Source: Planctomycetota bacterium
Lineage (GTDB): Bacteria > Planctomycetota > Planctomycetia > Planctomycetales > Planctomycetaceae
DNA: 64,000 nt
Reading direction: 5' to 3'
Assembly (NCBI GenBank): GCA_003388505.1
Contig: QQVO01000053.1
Span: 99,671 to 163,670, forward strand
Each line of letters starts with the position of its first letter. Position 1 is the first letter of the stretch. The position numbers were made by a program, and so were the translations under genes. Positions 19,187 through 27,999 of this stretch are shown in pieces. Below the pieces are notes generated by a model, which was not told where the DNA came from, ran no database searches, and worked only from the letters and a program-made list of their open reading frames with translations.

Positions 19187-19507
19187 ATGTCCCACACAGT
19201 CGAGAACGACCGCATCGATGGAACCCGGATCACGGTTTGGGATGTCTTTCTCTACCTTGAGGATGGTTTGTCGCCGGAGCAGATTGCGGATGTGCTTCCA
19301 CTGTCGGTCAGCCAGGTGCAGGCGGCGATCGAATTCATCGACCGAAACCGCGAATACGTTCTCGGAGGCCATCGAAAAATCGAGGAGCGGAACGCTCGCG
19401 GCAATCCTCCCGAAATCGAAGAGAAGCTCGTAAAGTCCCGGGCTCGAATGGAAGCCTGGCGCGATGAGCATCGGAAGGAGGATGCCGGTGCGCGGGCTTC
19501 TGGCTGA
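19187..19507 (+). CDS. DUF433 antitoxin
   Basis: A 106-residue protein. The DUF433 core is clear: DRIDGTRITVWDVFLYLEDG, then LSPEQIADVLPLSVSQVQAAIEFIDRN, a winged-HTH-type fold. The charged C-terminal helix (EEKLVKSRARMEAWRDEHRK) probably neutralises the toxin encoded by the overlapping next gene. GGAG lies nine bases before the ATG. It belongs with 19482-19895 as a type II toxin-antitoxin module. Confidence 0.85.
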   Translation: MSHTVENDRIDGTRITVWDVFLYLEDGLSPEQIADVLPLSVSQVQAAIEFIDRNREYVLGGHRKIEERNARGNPPEIEEKLVKSRARMEAWRDEHRKEDAGARASG

Positions 19508-19895
19508 CGTCAACTGCGAAGGGTACGTGCGTCTCTCGGCAGGACTGCTCGAGGCTGACTCAAGGCGGGGGTTGTGGCAGTCGCTGGAGTTCGAATTTTT
19601 CGAGTTTTCTGATGTCGGTCTGGACGTCACCAGTTCCGACCGAACCGTCTGGCATCGTGCTCAGTCGGACGAAATGCTGCTTATCACGGCGAACCGCAAC
19701 GCCCGTGACGACGACTCGCTCCAGGCGGTCATCGACGAGCAGAACGCTGCCGACTCGCTGCCAATCATTACGATCAGCAACCCGCGACGATTGGCGCGGG
19801 ACGCCCACTACGCCAACGGGGCCGCCGACCGTTTGCTTGAGTATCTGTTCGATATTGACAATTACTATGGGACCGGGCGGCTCTTTCTTCCATGA
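19482..19895 (+). CDS. PIN-like toxin paired with DUF433
   Basis: A 137-residue protein overlapping the end of the antitoxin gene by 26 bases. It starts with VRGLLADVNCEGYVRL, whose Asp matches the first acidic position of DUF5615/Mut7-C-type PIN-like nucleases. Later blocks are EMLLITANRNARDDDSLQA and ADRLLEYLFDIDNYYGTGRL, seen in proteins encoded next to DUF433 genes. Predicted role: RNase toxin. GTG 19488 has better spacing to GGAAGGAG than ATG 19482, so the true start may be two codons later. Confidence 0.75.
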   Translation: MPVRGLLADVNCEGYVRLSAGLLEADSRRGLWQSLEFEFFEFSDVGLDVTSSDRTVWHRAQSDEMLLITANRNARDDDSLQAVIDEQNAADSLPIITISNPRRLARDAHYANGAADRLLEYLFDIDNYYGTGRLFLP

Positions 19896-19936
19896 AACAT
19901 TCGAGCGCCCGCCCAACTGCAACTTGCCAGGCTGTT

Positions 19937-22900
19937 ATGTCCGACATCCCCAAGCAATACGATCCCCGCGCCGCCCAGGAGAAGTGGTTCGCCTTCTGGG
20001 AAACCCACGGCTATTTCAACGCCGACCCCAACGCGGAGAAGAAGCCGCATACGATCATGATCCCGCTGCCGAACGTGACCGGCGCGCTGCACATGGGGCA
20101 CGCCCTCAACGGAACCTGCCAGGATCTCATCACCCGCTGGCGACGCATGCAGGGCTATGAAGCGCTCTGGATGCCGGGCACCGACCACGCCGGCATCGCC
20201 ACGCAGGCCGTCGTCGAACGCCGCATGCTCGAAGAGGAAGGCCTCACCCGGCACGACATCGGCCGCGAAGCGCTCGTCAACCGCATCTGGAAGTGGAAGG
20301 AGTCGTACGAGAAACGCATTATCGGGCAGCTCAAACAGCTTGGTGCAAGTTGCGACTGGCGGCGGAGACGGTTCACGCTCGACGACGTCTGCTCGAAAGC
20401 GGTCCGCCGCACGTTCTTCAAGCTCTTCAAGGACGGCTACATCTACCGCGGCAAGCGGCTCGTCAACTGGGACACCTACCTCCAGACCGCCGTCGCCGAT
20501 GACGAAGTCTTCGAAGAAGAAATCGACGGACACTTCTGGACGTTTCACTACCCGGTTGTGGACGACTCCGGCAACGACACCACGGAGTCGATCCGCTTCG
20601 CCACCACCCGCCCGGAGACAATGCTGGGCGACACGGCGGTCTGCGTGCATCCGACCGACGAGCGCTATACGCATCTCATCGGCAAGCGGGTGCGCATCCC
20701 CCTCAACGATCGCTTGATCCCGATCATCGCCGACGCACTCCTGGCCGACAAAGAACTCGGCACCGGCGCGGTCAAGGTCACCCCCGCGCATGATCCGAAC
20801 GATTACGCCTGCTACCAGCGCAATCCCGAGATCGGCGTGATCAACATCCTCAATCCCGACGGCACACTCAACGAAGACGGAGGAGAATGGCAGGGACAGG
20901 ACCGTTACGACGTCCGCGACAAGGTGGTGGAGCGGATGTCGGAACTCGGTTTCTACGACGGCATCGAAGACCGCAAGATCCCCCTCAAGCACTCCGACCG
21001 CTCCAAGACCCCCGTCGAGCCGTACCTCTCGGACCAGTGGTTCGTGGCGATGGACGAACTGGCCCAGAACGCAATCGATGCGGTCGAAGACGGCCGGGTC
21101 AGGTTCTACCCCTCACGCTACGCAAAAACCTACCTCGACTGGCTCGGCGAAAAACGCGACTGGTGCATCAGCCGACAGTTGTGGTGGGGGCATCGAATTC
21201 CGATCTGGTCCAAACCGCTGCCTGAGCCTCAATCAGATTCACCGGAGGATCCGTATCGACACGAACGTATCGAGCATGAGCTGCCGGAAGAGTGGTCCGG
21301 TTCGGCGGCAGCGACAATTGGGGATGGAGTGGAGCCCGGACAGAAACTGCTGTTGATCTGCGTCGATGAGGGAAATCCCGAGATCGAACAACAACTCGAA
21401 TCAGACGGCTTCGAACAGGATCCCGACGTCCTCGACACCTGGTTCTCATCCGCCCTCTGGCCCCACGCCACCCTCGGCTGGCCGGATGAGGAGCATGATC
21501 CGCCGTTAGACGAGGAGGAAGTCGCCAAGCAAAGCCCGGCGGTTGCAACCGCCGGGCGTTCCGGCTCGCCCTCGACCATCGACCCTCGACCCTCGACCGG
21601 CCAGAACGAAGTTCTGGCCACATTTTACCCCGGCAGCGTCCTCGTCACCTCGCGCGACATCATCACCCTCTGGGTCGCCCGCATGGTCCTCACCGGCCTC
21701 TACAACATGGGGGATGTCCCGTTCAAACACGTCTGCGTGCATCCCAAGATTCTCGACGGCTTCGGGCAGACGATGTCCAAATCCAAAGGCAACGGCGTCG
21801 ACCCGATGGACCTCATCGACAAGTACGGCACCGACGCCGTGCGGTTCACGATCGCCTCGTTCGCCGGGGAAACGCAGGACGTGCGGCTGCCGGTCGGTTA
21901 CGAGTGCCCGCACTGCGGCACAGTCATCCCGCAGACGCTCGAGCATCAGAAGGCGATCCCCGCCGGCGGCGAGAAACCCCGGATCAAGTGCCCCAACAAG
22001 AAGTGCAAGCAGGAGTCGCAGTTCAGCAGCGCGTGGTTCGATCCCGATCCGGGCGAACCGGTGGCGCGCATCGTGAGCGAGCGGTTCGAGTACGGCCGGA
22101 ACTTCTGCAACAAGTTCTGGAACGCAGCGCGGTTCGCCATGATGAACCTGGAGGGCTACACGCCCGCCCCGGTGACGGCGGATCAGTTGCAATTGGAGGA
22201 CCGCTGGATTCTCAGCCGGCTGGCCACCGTCGTCGCCCAGATGAACGAGTACCTCGGCCGTTACCAGTTCGACGCCGCGACGCGGACGATTCGTGAGTTC
22301 ACGTGGAACGAGTTCTGCGACTGGTATCTGGAGATGGTCAAACCGCGGCTGCGGGGTGACGAGGGTCAAGCGCCGAGCGACGAGGCGCGTGCGGTTGCGC
22401 AACGTGTTCTGTTGGCGGTGCTTGATTCCCTCGTGCGGATGCTACAGCCCTTTGCGCCGTATATCTGCGAAGAACTCTGGCAACGGCTCGCGGAGATCGC
22501 GCCGGAGCGCGCACTCCCGCCCTCATCCGCCGACCCTCGACCCTCGACCCTCGACCCTAGACGCGCCGAAGGCGCCGCCATCATTGCCGCCTGGCCGGAA
22601 CTCCCCTCCAACTGGCGCGACGAGTCGCTCGAAAAGCGGTTCGAGCGCTTGCAGGACACGATTGTCGCCGTCCGGAATGTGCGGGCGATCTATAACATTC
22701 CGCCTTCGACCCAACTCGAATTGATGGTCCGGGCGCCGGCCGAGGTCGCGGGCGACCTGCAGAACGTGGCCGCCCAGTTCGACAATCTGGCGAAGGCCGT
22801 TCTCGCGGCGGCCGGCGCCGACGTCGTGCGGCCCCCCGCTTCGGCCAGTTTCTCACTGGACGACGCCGACGGCTACGTGCCGCTGGAAGGCATCATCAAC

Positions 22901-23104
22901 CGCGATGCGGAGATCGAGCGGCAGGAGAAGGAGGCCGAGAAGCTGCGCAAGCACATCGCCGGTCACGAAGGCAAACTGGCGAACGAGAGCTTCGTCAGCA
23001 AGGCCCCGCCCGAGGTGGTGGCCGACGTCCGCGAGACGCTGGACGGCCTGAAGAAGCAACTTGCCAGCGTCGAGGAGATCCTCCGCGATCTTAGTGACTC
23101 GTGA
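19937..23104 (+). CDS. valS: Valyl-tRNA synthetase with lineage-specific insertions
   Basis: A 1055-residue class I synthetase charging tRNA(Val). The HIGH motif is HMGH (52-55, in PNVTGALHMGHAL) and the KMSKS motif is MSKSK (613-617). The editing domain lies between, followed by the anticodon-binding region and a C-terminal coiled coil (EIERQEKEAEKLRKHIAGHE). Three oddities are seen. A four-Cys zinc ribbon is inserted after KMSKS (C657, C660, C685, C690). Residues about 533-558 are encoded by palindrome-plus-heptamer repeat DNA. Residues 865-874 are encoded by four tandem heptamers. All are in frame and catalytic motifs are intact, so the enzyme should work. ATG 19937 fits the family N-terminus. 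Confidence 0.96.
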   Translation: MSDIPKQYDPRAAQEKWFAFWETHGYFNADPNAEKKPHTIMIPLPNVTGALHMGHALNGTCQDLITRWRRMQGYEALWMPGTDHAGIATQAVVERRMLEEEGLTRHDIGREALVNRIWKWKESYEKRIIGQLKQLGASCDWRRRRFTLDDVCSKAVRRTFFKLFKDGYIYRGKRLVNWDTYLQTAVADDEVFEEEIDGHFWTFHYPVVDDSGNDTTESIRFATTRPETMLGDTAVCVHPTDERYTHLIGKRVRIPLNDRLIPIIADALLADKELGTGAVKVTPAHDPNDYACYQRNPEIGVINILNPDGTLNEDGGEWQGQDRYDVRDKVVERMSELGFYDGIEDRKIPLKHSDRSKTPVEPYLSDQWFVAMDELAQNAIDAVEDGRVRFYPSRYAKTYLDWLGEKRDWCISRQLWWGHRIPIWSKPLPEPQSDSPEDPYRHERIEHELPEEWSGSAAATIGDGVEPGQKLLLICVDEGNPEIEQQLESDGFEQDPDVLDTWFSSALWPHATLGWPDEEHDPPLDEEEVAKQSPAVATAGRSGSPSTIDPRPSTGQNEVLATFYPGSVLVTSRDIITLWVARMVLTGLYNMGDVPFKHVCVHPKILDGFGQTMSKSKGNGVDPMDLIDKYGTDAVRFTIASFAGETQDVRLPVGYECPHCGTVIPQTLEHQKAIPAGGEKPRIKCPNKKCKQESQFSSAWFDPDPGEPVARIVSERFEYGRNFCNKFWNAARFAMMNLEGYTPAPVTADQLQLEDRWILSRLATVVAQMNEYLGRYQFDAATRTIREFTWNEFCDWYLEMVKPRLRGDEGQAPSDEARAVAQRVLLAVLDSLVRMLQPFAPYICEELWQRLAEIAPERALPPSSADPRPSTLDPRRAEGAAIIAAWPELPSNWRDESLEKRFERLQDTIVAVRNVRAIYNIPPSTQLELMVRAPAEVAGDLQNVAAQFDNLAKAVLAAAGADVVRPPASASFSLDDADGYVPLEGIINRDAEIERQEKEAEKLRKHIAGHEGKLANESFVSKAPPEVVADVRETLDGLKKQLASVEEILRDLSDS
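21534..21619 (+). repeat. Palindrome plus heptamer repeat inserted inside valS
   Basis: A perfect 24-nt palindrome (21534-21557, GCCCGGCGGTTG and its complement) is followed by heptamers CGACCAT, CGACCCT, CGACCCT and a partial CGACC (21573-21598), then the inverted repeat GGCCAGAAC-GAA-GTTCTGGCC (21599-21619). The whole block is translated in frame within the synthetase, between the LGWPDEE segment and FYPGSVLVTS. Confidence 0.85.
22531..22558 (+). repeat. Four tandem CGACCCT heptamers inside valS
   Basis: Four exact copies of CGACCCT, translated as DPRPSTLDPR. The same peptide, DPRPST, is produced by the other heptamer tract at 21573. Because seven is not a multiple of three, the peptide period is seven residues. 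Confidence 0.9.
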
Positions 23105-23176
23105 GACCCAACCACGGATTCCCTCGATACAGATCCCGGCGTCGGGCCGGCCGGCTGTTTTGCTCAGGTCAAGAAT

Positions 23177-23767
23177 ATGCCGATTTCCGTTTCGTGTCCG
23201 TCCTGTGGAAAGGCCTATATCGTCAAGGACGAAGCCCGCGGCGTGAGGTTCCTCTGCAAGGAGTGCGGCGCTGTGACGCACGTCTCCGCAGCGGCGGCGA
23301 CGCTCCCAGCGGTGCGCGAAACGCGACGTCCGGAACGCGGCAGGGAATACGCGTTTGATCGGGTCCATGGTCCGGCGGGGGCGCTGCAGATCGTGACGGC
23401 GTTCTCCCTGATCGTGTGCGTCCTCGCGGCGATTGTGATTCCGATCGTCCTGGCTCTGGGCAACGGCAGACTACAGCCTGAGGCGGTCGTGCGTCTGGTT
23501 GTGCAACTCGTCTGGTGCGTCGTCGTTGTGATCGTTTGTTCCGTCATTCTGTACGGCGCGTCGCGAATGAAGAGGCTCGAGTCGTATCGGTGGGCGATGA
23601 CGGCGGCGGCCGTCTCGACCGTTCCCTGCCTCACTCCCTGTTTCGTCTTGAACATCGGCTTCGGCGTCTGGGCCCTGATTGTCCTCAGCGATCCCGACGT
23701 GAAAGCCGCATTCGCGCAACAAGCCCGCGACGACCGGAGAACAACGCCGGCATCGACCGCGAGTTGA
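23177..23767 (+). CDS. Zinc-ribbon membrane protein
   Basis: A 196-residue protein. The N-terminal zinc ribbon (CPSCGKAYIVKDEARGVRFL, then CKEC) is followed by a polar linker and four hydrophobic helices between about residues 70 and 175 (for example FSLIVCVLAAIVIPIVLALG). The tail is short and polar. This layout is common in planctomycetes, where the ribbon faces the cytoplasm. No catalytic motif is visible and function is unknown. It lies 72 bases after valS on the same strand. Confidence 0.8.
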   Translation: MPISVSCPSCGKAYIVKDEARGVRFLCKECGAVTHVSAAAATLPAVRETRRPERGREYAFDRVHGPAGALQIVTAFSLIVCVLAAIVIPIVLALGNGRLQPEAVVRLVVQLVWCVVVVIVCSVILYGASRMKRLESYRWAMTAAAVSTVPCLTPCFVLNIGFGVWALIVLSDPDVKAAFAQQARDDRRTTPASTAS

Positions 23768-23838
23768 TACAACGGCGAGCACGAATCTCTGCGGTCACCC
23801 GCATTTCAAGCATCCCTCCGCAACATCCTGACAGGCCG

Positions 23839-24405
23839 CTACCGGCGAGTTGGCAGCGGTCGCCGGCCGCCCGGTTCGTTCGGGACCGTCCGGTCAATCA
23901 AACGGCGGAGCAGCACTTCGCTGACCTGGCCGCGGAAGCGGATCTTGCCGTCGATTTCGATGACCGGCACGCACGTGCCGAACTTCTCGGCCAGGCGGGG
24001 ATCACCGTCGACGTCGACTTCGACGGGGGGCGGCAGGAATTTCCGGTAAATCGCGATCAGTTCCCGCGCTTCGTCGCACAACGGGCACTCGCTCCGCTTG
24101 TACAGGACCAGCGAATGAAAGCGGACCCCCGCGTTTCGCGGCCGCCAGCCGGTCCGGGGATGCCCGCTGTTCCAGAGCAGGCGGCACCCGGCCAGCACAC
24201 ACGCCACGGAACTGCAGATCAGGATCGTTCCGGCCCTCAGCCACCAGCGCTCGATCCGCCGCGGCAGCAGGTCGTAGCGATGCAGCGCCGTCGCGACCAG
24301 GCCCGCCGTGCCCAGCACCAACAGAAATGTCCCGGCGGCGTGAGCGAATCTCCGCGTCCGGGCGCGATCACTGGTCGATTCCACAGGGGACTGATTTCCG
24401 TTCAT
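23839..24405 (-). CDS. Membrane-anchored glutaredoxin-like protein
   Basis: A 188-residue protein. Two N-terminal TM helices (about 23-41 and 57-75) lead to a glutaredoxin-like domain (DUF836 group) with the redox pair CPLC at 107-110 and the cis-proline block CVPVIEIDGK (P147). It probably acts as a thiol-disulfide exchanger near the membrane. ATG 24405 was chosen because the upstream in-frame start (24435) would take its first codons from the 100-nt repeat at 24416-24515. No Shine-Dalgarno is obvious. Confidence 0.8.
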   Translation of the reverse strand: MNGNQSPVESTSDRARTRRFAHAAGTFLLVLGTAGLVATALHRYDLLPRRIERWWLRAGTILICSSVACVLAGCRLLWNSGHPRTGWRPRNAGVRFHSLVLYKRSECPLCDEARELIAIYRKFLPPPVEVDVDGDPRLAEKFGTCVPVIEIDGKIRFRGQVSEVLLRRLIDRTVPNEPGGRRPLPTRR

Positions 24406-24415
24406 CAATCGGTTT

Positions 24416-24515
24416 CGAGCAAATTGCTCGACCATGTGTCCGCGTCGAGCAGTCGCTTGACTGTCGAGCCCGAGATTCCGCGAGACAGATCGCCAACACT
24501 GATTCGTAAGACGCT
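24416..24515 (+). repeat. 100-nt dispersed repeat, copy C (diverged)
   Basis: Starts CGAGCAAATTGCTCG and ends GATTCGTAAGACGCT. It differs from copies A, B and D at about a dozen positions, but some changes are paired (AGAGC/GCTCT to CGAGC/GCTCG), so the hairpin is kept. It lies in the 402-base gap 24406-24807, where nothing else was recognised. Confidence 0.88.
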
Positions 24516-24807
24516 GGAAGGCAAAAAGAGCTCAGCACAGACGATTCTCTTCGCAAGCGGCGGCAATTGGAAGCGGAGTGGTACGTACCAGAGCCCCTTG
24601 GTATCGTATGGATCAAAGCAGCCTGTCATGGACTTTTTTCGGAGAGACTGCATGCTGCGGCGGTTCGTGTTCCGGTCCGGCCTCGATTTCCACGATCGCG
24701 CGGCACACATCCGATCCGCCCGGTTTTCGCCGATCTGACTCCAGTCGTTGGTGAAATGAAAAAGTGGGCGCCTCCTGTCAGCAGTGCAAACTGCCGTCTC
24801 GGAATTG

Positions 24808-27573
24808 ATGGCCAGCAAAATATCGCTCGATTCGTTTCTGGCAGTCGTCAAGCGCAGCAATCTGGTCAGCAGTGACCAGTTGAAGACGCTCCGGGAGAGC
24901 TATCTGGAGACCGGGGGAGAACCCGACAACGCCAGAAAGTTCGCCGAGTACCTCGTCAAGCAGAATGTGCTGACCGTCTGGCAGGCGGAAAAGTTGCTGC
25001 AGGGGAAGCATAAGGGCTTTTTCCTCGGCAAGTACCGCCTGCTCGCGCTGCTGGGAAAAGGCGGGATGAGTTCCGTCTACCTGGCCGAGCACGTGCTCAT
25101 GCGCCGCCGCTGCGCGATCAAGGTTCTCCCCACGCGGCGTGTCCACGACTCGTCGTATCTCGGGCGATTTCACCGGGAAGCGCAGGCGGTCGCCTCCCTC
25201 GACGATCCGAACATCGTCCGGGCGTATGACGTCGACCATGAGGTGGACGGGGAGATGGAAATCCATTTTCTCGTCATGGAGTACGTCAACGGGAAAAGCC
25301 TGCTCGATCTCGTGCAGAAGCAGCGATTCCTCTCGCCGGTGCAGTCGGCCGAGTACATTCGACAGGCCGCCCGCGGCCTGCAACACGCCCACGCCGCCGG
25401 ATTGGTGCACCGCGACATCAAGCCGGGAAACCTGCTCGTCGACAACTCCGGCGTGGTCAAGCTGCTCGATCTGGGCCTCGCGCGATTCTTCGAGGGGAAT
25501 GAAGAAACCAGCCTGACAGTGCAACACGACGAGCGAGTCCTCGGCACGGCCGACTACCTGGCCCCGGAACAGGCGGTCGACAGCCACCAGGTCGACGCCC
25601 GCGCGGATATCTACAGCCTCGGCTGCACGCTCTATTTCTGCCTGACCGGCCACCCGCCGTTTACCCAGGGCACCCTGGCACAACGCTTACTGGCCCACCA
25701 GACCAAAGAGCCCACGCGCGTCGAAACGGAGCGCCCGGAAGTTCCCGCCTCTCTGGGTGAAATCCTTCGGAAAATGATGGCCAAGGAACCGGACGACCGC
25801 TACCAGACGGCGGGCGAAGTCGCGGATGTGCTCGATCGTTGGCTGTTGGACCAGCCCGGCGCCGTCCAACCCGGCGGAGACAGCGGAAGCAGACAGACCG
25901 GCTCCACGGCGGCCTCCGAGCAGGAGACGCCGCCGATGATCAAGCGACGCGATCAAAAACAGCCGCCCGCGGGTCGCAAGAATAAAGAGCCGGTCTCGCA
26001 GCAGGACGCGGTGGAGCCGGAATTGGGGGCCTTTCTGACCCACCTGGACGAGGAATCGTCCGTGACCTCCCTCAGTTCAACGCCTCCCCCTCAACGAAGG
26101 ACCGCGCCGTCGGAATCGAAACCGGCCGCGAAGACGGATGCTGCCGCAGTTTCCGTCGTCGACGCGGAGCCGGTCGAAGATGCGGAGCCGGCGGAATCAT
26201 CCGCCGTGGCGCTGCCGGCCGATTCGTCCATTCCGCGGAATCAACCGGCAAAGGAAGCGGTGGTCGAGGCGGAAGCGGCCGAGTCCGGTACGGGTGGCAG
26301 CCGCCTCTCGGGCGCCGCGGTCGCTCCGCGCCGATCAATGAAGAAGCCTTCCATGCCGCTGCTGATCGGCGGAGGCGTTGCGGCGGTCGTCGTCCTCGCA
26401 GTCGTGGTCGCAATGATGAGCGGCGGTAACGGCTCGGGCGAAAACGAGGATCGTGGTGTTATTAAGCCTCCGCCCGAGGAACCTGAGCCTCGCAAGGAGT
26501 TGGGACCGGAGCTTGCCGTCGGTTCCGAAGGCGATTTCCAAACCATCAGCGCGGCACTCGAATACATCGAAGACAATCCGGACCGCTTCACCGGTCCCGA
26601 GACCTGGAGTATTACGGTCGCCGGCGGTGAGACCTACGACGAGCGGATTTCCATCGAGGGGGGCGGTTTCAGTGCATTGCCGCGGGGACTGACGATCAGT
26701 TCCAGCGGAGACGAACCCGCCGTGCTGAGTCCCAGCGAAGACGGGCCGATCATCGATCTGAACGGGATCGAAGGATTGACAATTCGCGGGTTGCGGTTGG
26801 ACGCCGCCGGCCGCCAGGCCGCCATTCGGCTCGAGGGATTTCTCGTCGGGACGCGCCTCGAAGACATTGAAGTCCGGGGCGTCAGTCAGTTCGGCATCGA
26901 TTCCACCGACGTTGCCGCCATCGACGGTCAGCCGCTGCAACTTGTGAGAATCGAATTCGTCGGAACGTCCTCCACCGCCACCGGAATACGGCTGGGCGAC
27001 GCGCGCCAGTTGCGAATCGACGGCTGCCGGTTCGTGGGCCCGATGAATGCGGGCATCGAAAAGACTTCCTCGTCCTGGAATTCCGACGTGGACGTCCGTC
27101 ACTGCATTTTCAGTAACGTACAGGTCGGAGTCCTGTTCTCCGGGCCGCCGCAGGACGTCCAGCGGGTTGCGCTCGTCAATAATACCTTTCATAAGGTGCA
27201 ACGCGGAATCGTCTTCCAGAATATGCCGCAGCCGGGCAGCTCAGGACTTCTGATCGCCCACAACCTCTTCACCGAGTTGACAGGGCCTGAAGCGTCGGTT
27301 GACGCCGGCCTCGACGCCGGACAATTCGAGGCTCTGTTGTCGACCGCGGCGGGAGATCGCAACAACTGGTCCGACCGTGCAGTCGGGGAAAACGAGGCGT
27401 CCGCCGTCGACATTTTCGGTGATGACGGTCGCCGCGGGATCGAGGCCGTCCCGTTCGCCTCGCGCGACCCATCTGCCGACAATTTTCTCAAGCCGACCGA
27501 TCCCCGAGTTCGAAGTGAGGTCAATACGCCCACCGCAGGCGCCGACCCCTGGGTTGGGGCGGCGGCGCCCTGA
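24808..27573 (+). CDS. Ser/Thr protein kinase with extracytoplasmic beta-helix domain
   Basis: A 921-residue protein. A helical N-terminal region of the planctomycete kinase type (residues 1-75) precedes a Hanks-type kinase: GKGGMSSVYLAE (83-94), K105 in CAIKVL, HRDIKPGN (H201, D203) and DLG at 221 in place of DFG, then GTADYLAPEQA. A Pro/Glu/Ser-rich linker leads to one TM helix (about 516-538). The remaining 380 residues form a right-handed beta-helix of the pectate-lyase/NosD type, probably a polysaccharide or surface sensor. ATG 24808 was preferred over GTG 24784; neither has a strong Shine-Dalgarno. Confidence 0.9.
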   Translation: MASKISLDSFLAVVKRSNLVSSDQLKTLRESYLETGGEPDNARKFAEYLVKQNVLTVWQAEKLLQGKHKGFFLGKYRLLALLGKGGMSSVYLAEHVLMRRRCAIKVLPTRRVHDSSYLGRFHREAQAVASLDDPNIVRAYDVDHEVDGEMEIHFLVMEYVNGKSLLDLVQKQRFLSPVQSAEYIRQAARGLQHAHAAGLVHRDIKPGNLLVDNSGVVKLLDLGLARFFEGNEETSLTVQHDERVLGTADYLAPEQAVDSHQVDARADIYSLGCTLYFCLTGHPPFTQGTLAQRLLAHQTKEPTRVETERPEVPASLGEILRKMMAKEPDDRYQTAGEVADVLDRWLLDQPGAVQPGGDSGSRQTGSTAASEQETPPMIKRRDQKQPPAGRKNKEPVSQQDAVEPELGAFLTHLDEESSVTSLSSTPPPQRRTAPSESKPAAKTDAAAVSVVDAEPVEDAEPAESSAVALPADSSIPRNQPAKEAVVEAEAAESGTGGSRLSGAAVAPRRSMKKPSMPLLIGGGVAAVVVLAVVVAMMSGGNGSGENEDRGVIKPPPEEPEPRKELGPELAVGSEGDFQTISAALEYIEDNPDRFTGPETWSITVAGGETYDERISIEGGGFSALPRGLTISSSGDEPAVLSPSEDGPIIDLNGIEGLTIRGLRLDAAGRQAAIRLEGFLVGTRLEDIEVRGVSQFGIDSTDVAAIDGQPLQLVRIEFVGTSSTATGIRLGDARQLRIDGCRFVGPMNAGIEKTSSSWNSDVDVRHCIFSNVQVGVLFSGPPQDVQRVALVNNTFHKVQRGIVFQNMPQPGSSGLLIAHNLFTELTGPEASVDAGLDAGQFEALLSTAAGDRNNWSDRAVGENEASAVDIFGDDGRRGIEAVPFASRDPSADNFLKPTDPRVRSEVNTPTAGADPWVGAAAP

Positions 27574-27925
27574 TCGCCCGTCAGCGACACGCGGGCGTCT
27601 ATCTCGTTGCCAGCCAACACATTGCACTAATCACCACTTCCCGGACCCGACGATCTCCGAGTCCAGCCTGCGCTGCTTCCGCTCAATTCACCCCTCCGGC
27701 ACGTCTCAACACTTCCTTTGCGACAACCGAGCCAGAGCCCCGCTTGCGTGTCTGGGTCGCGGTCATGTTCGTTGGTTCTGATCCCGTCTTTCCGCGTTTT
27801 CACGTTTCTGTTATAGCGCCCCGCCAGAGGGCACGTCGGGCGGCATCGACTGCATCGATGCATCAGGCCACGCCGATCGACGACGGCATTCGCCGACTCA
27901 CGACCCGCGTGCGGATTCGCGGTCC

Positions 27926-27956
27926 AGCCAACCCGGAAACAGAGCCCTGACAGGGC
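27926..27956 (-). repeat. Dispersed palindromic repeat (GCCCTGTCAGGGC family), copy 2
   Basis: Reverse-oriented match to 3786-3816: on the minus strand it reads GCCCTGTCAGGGCTCTGTTT, then CCGGGTTGGCT. It is the only feature recognised in the 426-base gap 27574-27999. The rest of that gap shows no convincing coding region. Confidence 0.75.
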
Positions 27957-27999
27957 GCTCCGCAAGCTCTTGAACACCGATCCCCAAGGGACCTGATTC

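Noticed and set aside
19086..19433. The PIN-start frame as a full 115-residue gene
   Set aside because: After about 20 codons it is an out-of-phase reading of the DUF433 gene, with Arg/Ser-rich composition.
22531..22558. Tandem heptamers as a CRISPR or VNTR locus
   Set aside because: There are no spacers, the unit is seven bases and it lies inside a coding gene.
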